A DNA stretch of 64,000 bases from Ornithinibacillus sp. 4-3 (lineage in GTDB: Bacteria; Bacillota; Bacilli; Bacillales; Amphibacillaceae): NCBI RefSeq assembly GCF_040958695.1, contig NZ_CP162599.1, positions 964,001-1,028,000 of the forward strand, in the 5' to 3' direction. The first letter of the stretch is position 1, and each line of letters opens with the position of its first letter. The position numbers were made by a program, and so were the translations under genes. This document shows positions 54,757 to 63,249 of this stretch, piece by piece. A model generated the notes under the pieces. The model saw only the letters and a program-made list of their open reading frames with translations, searched no databases and was not told the origin of the DNA.

Positions 54757-55503
54757 ATGTATCCATTATATGAACTACTTTCCAAATTAAAAGAGTATAA
54801 ATGGGTTAATTTGACACATGAGGTAACCGCTGATATTCCAGTTTATCCAACGTTTAATCCACTGTCATCTTCTTCTATTTCAACCATTGATGATACGGGT
54901 GCTTTTTCTCTAGAGTATAGGATAGGTAACGCTCATGGCACACATATTGATGCACCTAATCACTTCATAAATGGAAAAAGAGATTTATTAGATATTTCTC
55001 AAAAAGAGCGTGTTCTTCCTTTATACGTTCTTCATTTAGAAGATAAGGTGAGAGAAAACCCTGGTTATGCTGTAACGGTCGAGGATATTAAAGCGTTTGA
55101 AATGGAGTATGGGGAGATTCTAGAAGGTAGTTTTGTTGCTTTTTCAAGTGGATGGTATAAAAAATTTGATGATAAAGAAGCATTTTTTAATAAGGATGAA
55201 AATGATATTGAACATACGCCTGGTTGGTCTATACCAGCTTTAGAATATCTCAGTAGGATTCGCAATGTCACAGCTATTGGACATGAAACATTAAACACGG
55301 ATAGTGGTATTGAAGCTGAAGAAGCTGGTTTTTTGGTTGCTCAAAAATATTGGTTAAATGAGAACAAATACCAAAATGAACTGTTAGCTAATTTGGATAA
55401 AGTTCCAGCTGTTGGAAGTCTTATTTTTACCGGAGCCCCACATATTAAGGATGCACCAGGATTTCCTGCAGAAGTGTTTGCGGTTATTCCAAATAATGGA
55501 TAA
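54757..55503 (+). CDS. Cyclase-family protein (kynurenine-formamidase-like)
   Basis: A 248-residue metal hydrolase of the cyclase family (PF04199). HGTHIDAPNHF near residue 67 holds the metal-binding histidines and aspartate, and GHETLNTD comes later as in the family. Members hydrolyse N-formylkynurenine, isatin or related amides; the substrate is not known here. The ATG at 54757 has AAGGAG upstream; GTG 54748 lies on the ribosome site. Confidence 0.87.
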   Translation: MYPLYELLSKLKEYKWVNLTHEVTADIPVYPTFNPLSSSSISTIDDTGAFSLEYRIGNAHGTHIDAPNHFINGKRDLLDISQKERVLPLYVLHLEDKVRENPGYAVTVEDIKAFEMEYGEILEGSFVAFSSGWYKKFDDKEAFFNKDENDIEHTPGWSIPALEYLSRIRNVTAIGHETLNTDSGIEAEEAGFLVAQKYWLNENKYQNELLANLDKVPAVGSLIFTGAPHIKDAPGFPAEVFAVIPNNG

Positions 55504-55519
55504 TCATAAAGATAAGTTA

Positions 55520-55567
55520 AACCAATAAGAACATTGCTTTAAAAAGCATGTCTTATTGGTTTTTTAT
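55520..55567 (+). terminator. Rho-independent terminator
   Basis: AACCAATAAGA pairs with TCTTATTGGTT; an inner GCTTT / AAAGC stem and a T-run (TTTTTTATT) follow. Confidence 0.85.
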
Positions 55568-55610
55568 TAAACGACAAATTGATTAATCGATAAGGTAAAC
55601 CTCTTTTGTA

Positions 55611-57623
55611 TTATAAATAAATGGCTAACCAGTTTATCATTTCTTCTAGACGAGCAGATCTGCGGTCAGGGTCTGCAATCTTTAACATTAAATGACTACT
55701 CTCTGGTATTCGGACAAATCGGGCTGTTTTTCCTTGGCGTTTAATATGAGAATAAAATTGTTCGCCTTGTTCAATTGGTACACGTTGGTCATCCTCTGCG
55801 TGAATAAGTAAGAGTGGCGTATTGACCTTATGTACATAAGCAAGTGGAGAAATCTCCCATAGTGCTTCAAAGCTATTTTTATCGGGCATATCTTCATCAG
55901 TTAGACCTGGATCAACGTCTCCCGTTCCATAATTAGAAACCAAATTACTAACACTACCTTCAGCGATAGCCACATTAAATTGATCTGTTTGTGTAATAAT
56001 CCAATTTGTCATGTATCCACCATAGCTTAATCCACTAATTGCCATTCGTGATTCATCTAAGAAATTATATTGGTTTATTGCAGCCTCTAATCCAGTTAGA
56101 ATATCTACCTTATCTTTTCCGCCATAATCATTGAGTACAGCCTTTGTAAAAGCTTCTCCATAGCCAGAACTACCACGCGGATTTACATAAATAACCGCGT
56201 AACCTTGTGCAGCAAATAACTGCATTTGGTGAAAGTAGGTAAAGCCATGAGTGGAGTGAGGGCCACCGTGAATATCAAGAACAACAGGATACTTTTTGCC
56301 TGCTTCAAAATTAGCTGGTTTTAGTAGAAATCCATGCATTTTCCAGCCATCAGATGCAGCATATGTAAAGGCTTCAAATGATGCTAATTTTACTTGTTCA
56401 AGATAAGCTTGATTTGGGTTATCAATACAAATCTCTGTATCTGGAAAGCATGTTTCTATTGCAGGGAAGTCATCTGTTACATGACGAGCATTTCGATACA
56501 ATATTGCAGTTTCATCAAGTGATACTTTACTTAGTTTTCCTGGGGTTTCTGGATTAGAATAAATGAGGACAAATGTATCTGTACCATCATAGGAAAAACC
56601 TGAAATTGTTCTTGCGCCACCGATAACGACTGCTGTTTTATCCTGCTGATTTGCAGAAAAACGTATGATTTCTGTTGTGCCATGATGTCCGCTTAATGCG
56701 TAGATATGTTTGCTATCATTTGACCAAACTATTTGCCATGGTGGGCGGCGATAGAGTGTATCAGAATAAATTGTATCTGCTAAAATATCGGGATAATCTG
56801 CATCTAAGCAAACTATATGAGAATGAGTAAAGTCCATCTTATAAAGGCGATTGTGTAAGCTACCAGCAATAAAGGCTAAAGATCGTCCATCAGGTGCATA
56901 GCTAATTTTTGAGACAACTTCTTCGTCATAAAGCTTAGTTACTTCTTTATTAGCTAAAGATAATTCATATAATACACCATGAGCTAAACGGTTATTATTT
57001 TCAGTATCTACAGCAATAAAAGCTAATTTTTCGGAAGTAGGAGAGACGGTGTATGCCTCAATATTTAAACTAGTATTGGTTAATTGTTGATAGGTGTGAT
57101 TCTTAATGTTAATGGAAATGATTTGTTGTTTCGTTCCATCATGAAATCCAGTACCATCAAATTTATAATACAAGCTTTCATAAGCAAGCTTCACAATTCG
57201 ATCTACTTTACCGTCAGCTTCTTCAATTGTGTTTAAGATAGGCAGGAGAGCGTATAGCTTGCTTCCGTCCGTTGAAAAGGCAAGAGTATGAGCAGCATAT
57301 TTAAAATGTGAAATAATTTCAAATTGACGTTGCTTTAAATCATAGATACAAATTTGTGTTCCCACAGCTTCTTGTTTGGTTAAAAAAGCAATCTTTGTCC
57401 CATCGGGTGACCACACAGCACCATAATTTTCTGTACTCTCGTTAACAGATATTTGTTCCTTGGCTTGCTGATCTAGATCAGCAAGCCAAAGATGTGTTTC
57501 ATATTTATTTTCGTTAATTGTAGTTACTTCATATAAAACATTTTTTCTGTTAGGTGAAATGACTGGATTACTAGGTAATCGAAATTTGTAAAAATCGTCT
57601 TGCTTTACATGCTGTTTTTCCAT
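55611..57623 (-). CDS. S9-family prolyl-oligopeptidase-like peptidase
   Basis: A 670-residue protein: N-terminal seven-bladed propeller (WSPDG and FSTDGSK-type repeats) and a C-terminal alpha/beta hydrolase domain with the nucleophile in GLSYGGYM near residue 535, the aspartate in HAEDDQRVP and the histidine in ESSHLM. It resembles acylaminoacyl peptidases/YuxL and would cut small peptides or release N-acylated residues in the cytoplasm. No signal peptide. It follows two peptide-binding lipoprotein genes on the same strand. Confidence 0.92.
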   Translation of the reverse strand: MEKQHVKQDDFYKFRLPSNPVISPNRKNVLYEVTTINENKYETHLWLADLDQQAKEQISVNESTENYGAVWSPDGTKIAFLTKQEAVGTQICIYDLKQRQFEIISHFKYAAHTLAFSTDGSKLYALLPILNTIEEADGKVDRIVKLAYESLYYKFDGTGFHDGTKQQIISINIKNHTYQQLTNTSLNIEAYTVSPTSEKLAFIAVDTENNNRLAHGVLYELSLANKEVTKLYDEEVVSKISYAPDGRSLAFIAGSLHNRLYKMDFTHSHIVCLDADYPDILADTIYSDTLYRRPPWQIVWSNDSKHIYALSGHHGTTEIIRFSANQQDKTAVVIGGARTISGFSYDGTDTFVLIYSNPETPGKLSKVSLDETAILYRNARHVTDDFPAIETCFPDTEICIDNPNQAYLEQVKLASFEAFTYAASDGWKMHGFLLKPANFEAGKKYPVVLDIHGGPHSTHGFTYFHQMQLFAAQGYAVIYVNPRGSSGYGEAFTKAVLNDYGGKDKVDILTGLEAAINQYNFLDESRMAISGLSYGGYMTNWIITQTDQFNVAIAEGSVSNLVSNYGTGDVDPGLTDEDMPDKNSFEALWEISPLAYVHKVNTPLLLIHAEDDQRVPIEQGEQFYSHIKRQGKTARFVRIPESSHLMLKIADPDRRSARLEEMINWLAIYL

Positions 57624-57644
57624 TACAATATCCTCATTTCATGG

Positions 57645-59261
57645 TTATTTAGATACAGAGATATTCCAAGTAATAAATCCGTCTTGGAACTGGAAATTAT
57701 TTACTTTATTAGAAACAGTAGCAATTCGGTTGGAATCTCCAAGTTTAATAAATGGAACTTCATCTGTTAACCATTGTACAATCGCTTCATAAGCCTCAGC
57801 TGTTTCTTCTAAAGAAGGCTGTCTTCTAAATTCATCAATTAGTTCAAAGAATTCATTTCCTTCAATCCAACCAGAATCATAGCCTGGACGTAAGAATCCA
57901 TATGAAGTTGGCTCAGGCTGTGGTCCCCAACCCATAATATTCAAGTCGAAGCCTTCTGGGTCTTCTGTTAAATCAAGTAGGGTTGGCCAATCATACACTT
58001 CTAGATTAACTTTAAGTCCCATTTGCTCTAATTGTTGTTGTGCAACAACAGAAGCATTGTATTGATCATCATAATCACGTGTTGTGACAAGGCTGATTTC
58101 TTCTCCAGCAACCCCAAGTTCTTCTAGCTCTTGTTTAGCAGCTTCTAAATCATACTCTTCTAATTCAGCTTTACCAACATCTGTATTGTAAAGATTTGTT
58201 AAGTAAGGCATCACTAAATTGTGGTTAAGGGTGTAATATTCTTCATTACCGAAAGTACCGTGCATGATAGAAGCAACATCTAATCCTTGGCGAATTGCTT
58301 TGCGCACACGCACATCTTTGAATATTTCTTTTTCTTTATTAAAGAGGAAGATATAAGTAGAACCGGGAACACTATGGTTTACTGCAACATCACTATTTTC
58401 AATTGTTTCTGCTTGGTCATATGGCGTTGCATGAACGATGTCATATTCACCAGATAGTACTCCCGCTACTCGTGTAGAAGCATCTGTTACAAAATGGAAA
58501 TACACTTCCTCAACAAGTGCTTCTTTTTTACCAGCAAGTCCACTAGCTTCTTCCTCTACAGCTTGATAATCATCAAACTTTGAAAGCTTTACATAAGAAT
58601 CCTGACGCCATTCGTCAAACTGAAATGGTCCAGTACCGATAAATTCAGTAACACCAGAGTCATCACCTGCTTCAATTACTTCTGCTGGCATAATGGCTGC
58701 AAATGATCCTAGCATTCCAGTTAAGACAGGTAGAGTAGTTGAAATTGGTTCTGGTAACGTAAATACAACGGTTTGATCATCAGTAGCTTCAAACTTTGCA
58801 TCAGCGAATGGGGTAGCGCGGCTAGATAAAGTTCTCCAACGTTCCATAGAAGCAACTACATCGTCTACAGTCATTTCTTTTCCGTTATGGAATTTAACGC
58901 CTTGTCTTATTTTAAAAGTGATTTCTTTCCCGTCATCACTGACTTCATAAGATTCAGCAAGCATTGGTTTCACTTCGTAATTTTCATCAGTAGCAAGTAA
59001 TGTTTCATATACACCACGCATAATATCGGATGTAGCAACTGCTGTTGTGATATGTGGGTCAATTGTGGCTGGTTGTGCGGAATAAGCGATATTTAATTCA
59101 TCTTTTAAATCATCATCTGAGGTTTCTGTCTGGGTTGTGTCATTGTCATTGGCATTTGTTTCTTCAGCTGCATCTTGATTGTCTTCAGAGTCTTTACTAC
59201 AAGCAATTAAAATGACAGCTAAGAAAGCGCATACAAAAATAGATTTTAATAATTTGTTCAT
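57645..59261 (-). CDS. Peptide ABC transporter substrate-binding lipoprotein (tandem copy 1)
   Basis: A 538-residue SBP_bac_5 protein with a lipobox LIAC (Cys21) and a Ser/Asp/Asn/Thr-rich linker of about 40 residues. Signature IRQGVKFHNGKEMTVDDVVA near residue 122. It is collinear with the protein at 59509 along its entire length, including the ribosome-site region (AAGGGGTGTTTAGTA), so it arose by tandem duplication. No permease or ATPase genes are adjacent; it might feed the importer at 2971. The S9 peptidase gene follows after 22 bases. Confidence 0.93.
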   Translation of the reverse strand: MNKLLKSIFVCAFLAVILIACSKDSEDNQDAAEETNANDNDTTQTETSDDDLKDELNIAYSAQPATIDPHITTAVATSDIMRGVYETLLATDENYEVKPMLAESYEVSDDGKEITFKIRQGVKFHNGKEMTVDDVVASMERWRTLSSRATPFADAKFEATDDQTVVFTLPEPISTTLPVLTGMLGSFAAIMPAEVIEAGDDSGVTEFIGTGPFQFDEWRQDSYVKLSKFDDYQAVEEEASGLAGKKEALVEEVYFHFVTDASTRVAGVLSGEYDIVHATPYDQAETIENSDVAVNHSVPGSTYIFLFNKEKEIFKDVRVRKAIRQGLDVASIMHGTFGNEEYYTLNHNLVMPYLTNLYNTDVGKAELEEYDLEAAKQELEELGVAGEEISLVTTRDYDDQYNASVVAQQQLEQMGLKVNLEVYDWPTLLDLTEDPEGFDLNIMGWGPQPEPTSYGFLRPGYDSGWIEGNEFFELIDEFRRQPSLEETAEAYEAIVQWLTDEVPFIKLGDSNRIATVSNKVNNFQFQDGFITWNISVSK

Positions 59262-59461
59262 CTCTACTAAACACCCCTTTATAAAATTATGTTACTATTC
59301 GTGGTTGTTATTTTCTTTCTCACCCCCAAATTAGTTATTTTTAAGTATAAGCAACGAAGGGCATGAGGTCAATATTTTCTGAATTTATTATTAATGAAAA
59401 TGATAAAAAAACAGGGTGTTTTGAAGAAAATTGAAATTTCGTCAGATAAAATGATTTAAAA

Positions 59462-59503
59462 TAAAAAAGTAGTACAAAACCAATTCTCCGGTTCTGTACT
59501 ACT
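59462..59503 (-). terminator. Rho-independent terminator of the upstream lipoprotein gene
   Basis: On the minus strand AGTAGTACAGAACC pairs with GGTTTTGTACTACT, followed by TTTTTTA. Confidence 0.85.
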
Positions 59504-59508
59504 ATTCA

Positions 59509-61113
59509 TTATTCTGAAACAGTTAAATTCCAAATGTTTATTCCATCCTGGAATTGGAGATTATTAACTTTTTTGGATGCGGAAAATACACGATATGTGT
59601 CTCCAAGCTTCAATAATGGGACATGATCTGTCATCCATTGCATAATCGCATCATAAGCATCATCTGTTTCATCAAGAGAAGGTTGTCTTCTGAAATCATC
59701 AATTAAATCATAGAATTCTTGATCATCCAACCAACCAGAATCTTGCCCGCGATTTAAAAATCCATAAGCAGTTGGTTCCGGTTGAGCTCCCCAGCTCATG
59801 ATATTAATATGATATCCTGTTTCCTCATATGTTTTATCAATTAATGTAGGCCAATCATATACTTCTAATGATACTTTAAAGCCAACTGCCTCTAGCTGTT
59901 GTTGAGCAACAAGCGAAGCATTGTACTGTTCTTCATAATCACGTGTCGTAATGATAATTAACTCTTCTCCAGCAACACCAAGGTCTTCTAATTGTTGTTT
60001 CGCTGCTTCAGGGTCATATGCTTCCATCTCTGCTTTTCCAATTTCTGTATCAAAACGATTTGTTAAATGTGGTTTGACTAAGTTATGATTAAGCTCGTAG
60101 TATTGCTCATCTGCTGAAGCACTTTGCATAATTGCATCTTCATCAAAGGCAAGTCTAACTGCCTCACGAACTCTTACGTCTTTAAATACTTCCATGTTTT
60201 TATTCATGATAAATACAAGTGTGCTACCTGGAATTGTATAGTTTTCAATCTCTGGATTATCTTCAAGTATCTCTGCTTGGTCATATGGAGTTGGGTGAAT
60301 AATATCGTATTCACCTGATAAAATTCCTGCTACTCGTGTAGATGGATCTGTGACGAAATAGAAATAAACTTCTTCAACAAGTGCTTCTTTTCTTCCTGCT
60401 GAGCCACTTGGCTCCGCTTCAAGTGGCTGGTAGTCATCAAACTTAGTCACTTTGATATAACTATCTTGTTTCCACTCATCAAACTGAAAAGGACCTGTTC
60501 CAATATATTCTTGAACACCTAACTCAGTTGCACCATCAATAATATCTTTTGGCATAATGGCAGCATAAGAACCTAACATTCCTGCAAGCACGCTTAATGC
60601 AGTAGAAATAGGTTCCTCTAAAGTTAAGAGAACCGTATAATCATCTATTTTTTCAAAAGTAGCTTCTTGGAATGCGCCGGCACGGTTAGAGAATTCCTTC
60701 CAACGATTCATAGATGCAACCACATCATCTGCTGTCATTTCTTGTCCATTATGGAAAAGGACACCTTGTCTTAAGGTAAAAGTAATTTCTGTTCCATCTT
60801 CACTTAAGTCATATGATTCAGCGAGCATAGGTTGAAACTCATAATCTTCATTTACAGTGATTAAAGTTTCATACACTCCCCGCATTACATCTGAAGTAAT
60901 AACTGCTGTCGTTAAATATGGATCCAGAGTTGGTGGCTGTGCAGAATAGGCAATATGTAAATCTTGTCTTAAACCTTGCTCATCTGGTGATGCGTTATTT
61001 TCTTCTTCTGCATCTTCATTTGATGTTGTGTCGTTATCTGTTGCAGAATTACAACCGATAAGAATTAATATTAAGATAATTGCTAAAAAACTGGACTTTA
61101 ATACTTTATTCAT
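59509..61113 (-). CDS. Peptide ABC transporter substrate-binding lipoprotein (tandem copy 2)
   Basis: A 534-residue paralogue of the preceding protein with lipobox LIGC (Cys21), an acidic linker, and LRQGVLFHNGQEMTADDVVA near residue 117. Both share TEAQPEPT-like MGWGPQPEPTSYGFL regions, here MSWGAQPEPTAYGFL. Own terminator, so separately expressed. The ligand may differ from that of copy 1. Confidence 0.93.
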   Translation of the reverse strand: MNKVLKSSFLAIILILILIGCNSATDNDTTSNEDAEEENNASPDEQGLRQDLHIAYSAQPPTLDPYLTTAVITSDVMRGVYETLITVNEDYEFQPMLAESYDLSEDGTEITFTLRQGVLFHNGQEMTADDVVASMNRWKEFSNRAGAFQEATFEKIDDYTVLLTLEEPISTALSVLAGMLGSYAAIMPKDIIDGATELGVQEYIGTGPFQFDEWKQDSYIKVTKFDDYQPLEAEPSGSAGRKEALVEEVYFYFVTDPSTRVAGILSGEYDIIHPTPYDQAEILEDNPEIENYTIPGSTLVFIMNKNMEVFKDVRVREAVRLAFDEDAIMQSASADEQYYELNHNLVKPHLTNRFDTEIGKAEMEAYDPEAAKQQLEDLGVAGEELIIITTRDYEEQYNASLVAQQQLEAVGFKVSLEVYDWPTLIDKTYEETGYHINIMSWGAQPEPTAYGFLNRGQDSGWLDDQEFYDLIDDFRRQPSLDETDDAYDAIMQWMTDHVPLLKLGDTYRVFSASKKVNNLQFQDGINIWNLTVSE

Positions 61114-61253
61114 TTTTTACTAAACTCCCCTTAAATGTTGTTGGCATGGCTCTAGCTGCAAGCTATTTTTATATTGTAACAGAAAATTTGTATTTCCGGC
61201 TAATTCAGAGTAAAAAAGTAGGAATTATTTTTTGAAAAAGAAAAATGTTAGAT

Positions 61254-61334
61254 AAAAAAACCGGAAATTAATAGGAAGTTAGCTTGAACATCGAGTATCA
61301 AATAAAGGATGTTCACAGTCCTATAAATTTCCGG
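61254..61334 (-). terminator. Long rho-independent terminator
   Basis: On the minus strand CCGGAAATTTATAGGA pairs with TCCTATTAATTTCCGG and an inner TGAACATCC / GATGTTCA arm, followed by TTTTTTT. It closes the amphi-Trp transcript. Confidence 0.85.
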
Positions 61335-61344
61335 AATAAGATGT

Positions 61345-61626
61345 TTAACCAATCTGGATAGATGAATCTTTGCTAGAATCAGCCTCACGCCATTCAAGTT
61401 CTAGCTCGAGTTTATGCTTGCCATTTCTTTCTTCAAGTTTGATTTCTAATGTGACGTTGTCAGAAGGAACGACTTCATGGTCTTGACCATTATGTGTTAA
61501 GATAAACTTTTTTTCGTTTTTTAATTTGTTAGCAATACTATCTAAAAATGTAGCAGCGTTTACAAGTGACATTTTCTCTTCGTAATCAACATGAATCGTT
61601 TTTGGATTTCTGTTTTCTTTTGTCAT
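61345..61626 (-). CDS. Amphi-Trp domain protein
   Basis: A 93-residue protein that fits the amphi-Trp family: a polar N-terminus, a helical part (KMSLVNAATFLDSIANKL) and two beta strands ending in LELELEWREADS with the single conserved tryptophan. The function of this family is unknown. The ATG at 61626 has AGAGGTGATT upstream; an earlier codon three residues before is on the ribosome site. Confidence 0.75.
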   Translation of the reverse strand: MTKENRNPKTIHVDYEEKMSLVNAATFLDSIANKLKNEKKFILTHNGQDHEVVPSDNVTLEIKLEERNGKHKLELELEWREADSSKDSSIQIG

Positions 61627-61692
61627 TTGAATCACCTCTACTTATAATTATTATAATTTAATTATAAGTACAAACTGTTATTTTGTCACCTG

Positions 61693-61953
61693 TTATTTAC
61701 GAAATTTACTTTTTTTCTTTTTCATTTCAAGTTTTTTCGTCAAATGATCAACTTTTTCCTTCTGTATTATTGTCATTTTATGATCTATTTCAGTAATTTC
61801 ATATATTCCATTCTGTTTTGCTAAAGTAACCCAAGAACCTATTCCGCAACCATTTGGAAGCGAAGAGAGGGGGAGGTGAATTTCTTTTCCTAGTTCTTCA
61901 ATTAAAATAACAGCTTTCTCATTCCCGATAAAACGATCAATAAATCCTTTCAT
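61693..61953 (-). CDS. DUF3006 family small protein
   Basis: An 86-residue protein, MKGFIDRFIGNEKAVI..., of the DUF3006 type that is often encoded next to ComEC-like MBL-fold proteins, as here (three bases separate the two genes). A basic, lysine-rich C-terminus (KKLEMKKKKSKFRK) could bind nucleic acid or membrane. Function unknown. Confidence 0.75.
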   Translation of the reverse strand: MKGFIDRFIGNEKAVILIEELGKEIHLPLSSLPNGCGIGSWVTLAKQNGIYEITEIDHKMTIIQKEKVDHLTKKLEMKKKKSKFRK

Positions 61954-61956
61954 GTT

Positions 61957-63060
61957 TTACCCTCCTACACAAGCTAATCCTTGTTCTTCAATATCCTTTA
62001 ATCGTCCTTCGCTAATTCCGTTTATTTTCATTAATTCGTCTAAGCTTTTATAAGGTCTAGATTCAATTATAGCTTCTGCTCTTCCTTCACCAATATGAAT
62101 AATTTCTTGTAATTGTTTAGGGCTTGCTTGATTAATATCAATACATATTTCTTCTTTAGGTTTTGTCTCTGGCTTTTTATTTACATTTGCTTTTGTTTCT
62201 ATTGTGTCTATTGCATATTCTTTTCCATCCGTAGAGACGATAATTGTTCCATCCATATCTGTTCCATATAAAATAATTCCAGCTTCGTGAATTTGCTGAA
62301 TGACTTCCATATGTGGATGTCCATAGGAATTATCTTGACCAGCACTATAAATAGCTACCTCTGGATCAACAACCTTAAGAAAATCTGGTGATGTAGATGT
62401 GTTAGAGCCATGATGCCCTAGATGCAGGAAATTTGCTTTTACCGTTTTATTATTGTCTATCATCATTAGTTCTTGCTTTTTATAAGCATCACCTGTGAAC
62501 AAGAAGGAAATCTCTCCATAAGTAAAGCGAACAGAAATGGAATCCTCATTTAATCCACCTGTTAATTCTGTCGGATGTAATACTTCTATTTCCATTGGAC
62601 CAATTTGAAATGCTTCACCTGCGCGTGGCTCATAATAATCAGTATCGCTTTCTGTAACTGCTTCTAATGAATTAATAAAAACTCCTGATTCTACTGTGTT
62701 TCCAGACATCCAAACCTCTCCAACATCAAATGCTTCCATAATACCTGGGAGCTGACCAATATGATCGGCATGTGGATGACTTATAATTACTAAATCAATC
62801 AACTCTATTTGTTGATTTTGCAAATAAGTAACAACATCATTTTTATTCCAATCACCAGCATCATAAAGAATATGATAATATGTATCCTCATGTTTATATT
62901 GGAAAAGTGTTGCATCTGCTTGTCCAGCATCAATGTAATGCACCGTTAAATCAGTAGTTAATTCAATTTGCTTATTTTCTTCATTTGCAGGAAATATTGT
63001 ATTCATATTCCCGCATCCTACTAGTAAGAGAATAAGTAGGAAAAAAAAGAATTTTTTCAT
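61957..63060 (-). CDS. Secreted MBL-fold lipoprotein with C-terminal helix-hairpin-helix (ComEC/ComEA-like)
   Basis: A 367-residue protein. The lipobox LVGC gives lipidated Cys16. Residues about 38-290 are a ComEC/Rec2-like metallo-beta-lactamase domain with the metal motif H95-P-H97-A-D99-H100 and a late LGHHGSNTSTS segment. Residues about 300-367 are a ComEA-like helix-hairpin-helix DNA-binding motif (DINQASPKQLQEIIHIGEGR). It is therefore likely a cell-surface DNA-binding hydrolase, possibly a nuclease. It heads the operon with DUF3006. Confidence 0.88.
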   Translation of the reverse strand: MKKFFFFLLILLLVGCGNMNTIFPANEENKQIELTTDLTVHYIDAGQADATLFQYKHEDTYYHILYDAGDWNKNDVVTYLQNQQIELIDLVIISHPHADHIGQLPGIMEAFDVGEVWMSGNTVESGVFINSLEAVTESDTDYYEPRAGEAFQIGPMEIEVLHPTELTGGLNEDSISVRFTYGEISFLFTGDAYKKQELMMIDNNKTVKANFLHLGHHGSNTSTSPDFLKVVDPEVAIYSAGQDNSYGHPHMEVIQQIHEAGIILYGTDMDGTIIVSTDGKEYAIDTIETKANVNKKPETKPKEEICIDINQASPKQLQEIIHIGEGRAEAIIESRPYKSLDELMKINGISEGRLKDIEEQGLACVGG

Positions 63061-63249
63061 ATGTATGCTTCTCCTATCTGTTTTTGTTCCATTCTTAGCC
63101 TATCAAAATATCAATCGTTTGACGAGTAAATTCTAGAACAAATGTTTGCAAGCTAAATAGTCTTGTGACTCATCTTGTTTGGTAGCTAATCAAGCTTGCT
63201 TTTGTTATACTTTTAGCTGATAATCACCAGGAAGAGAGGAGGCTTGAAA

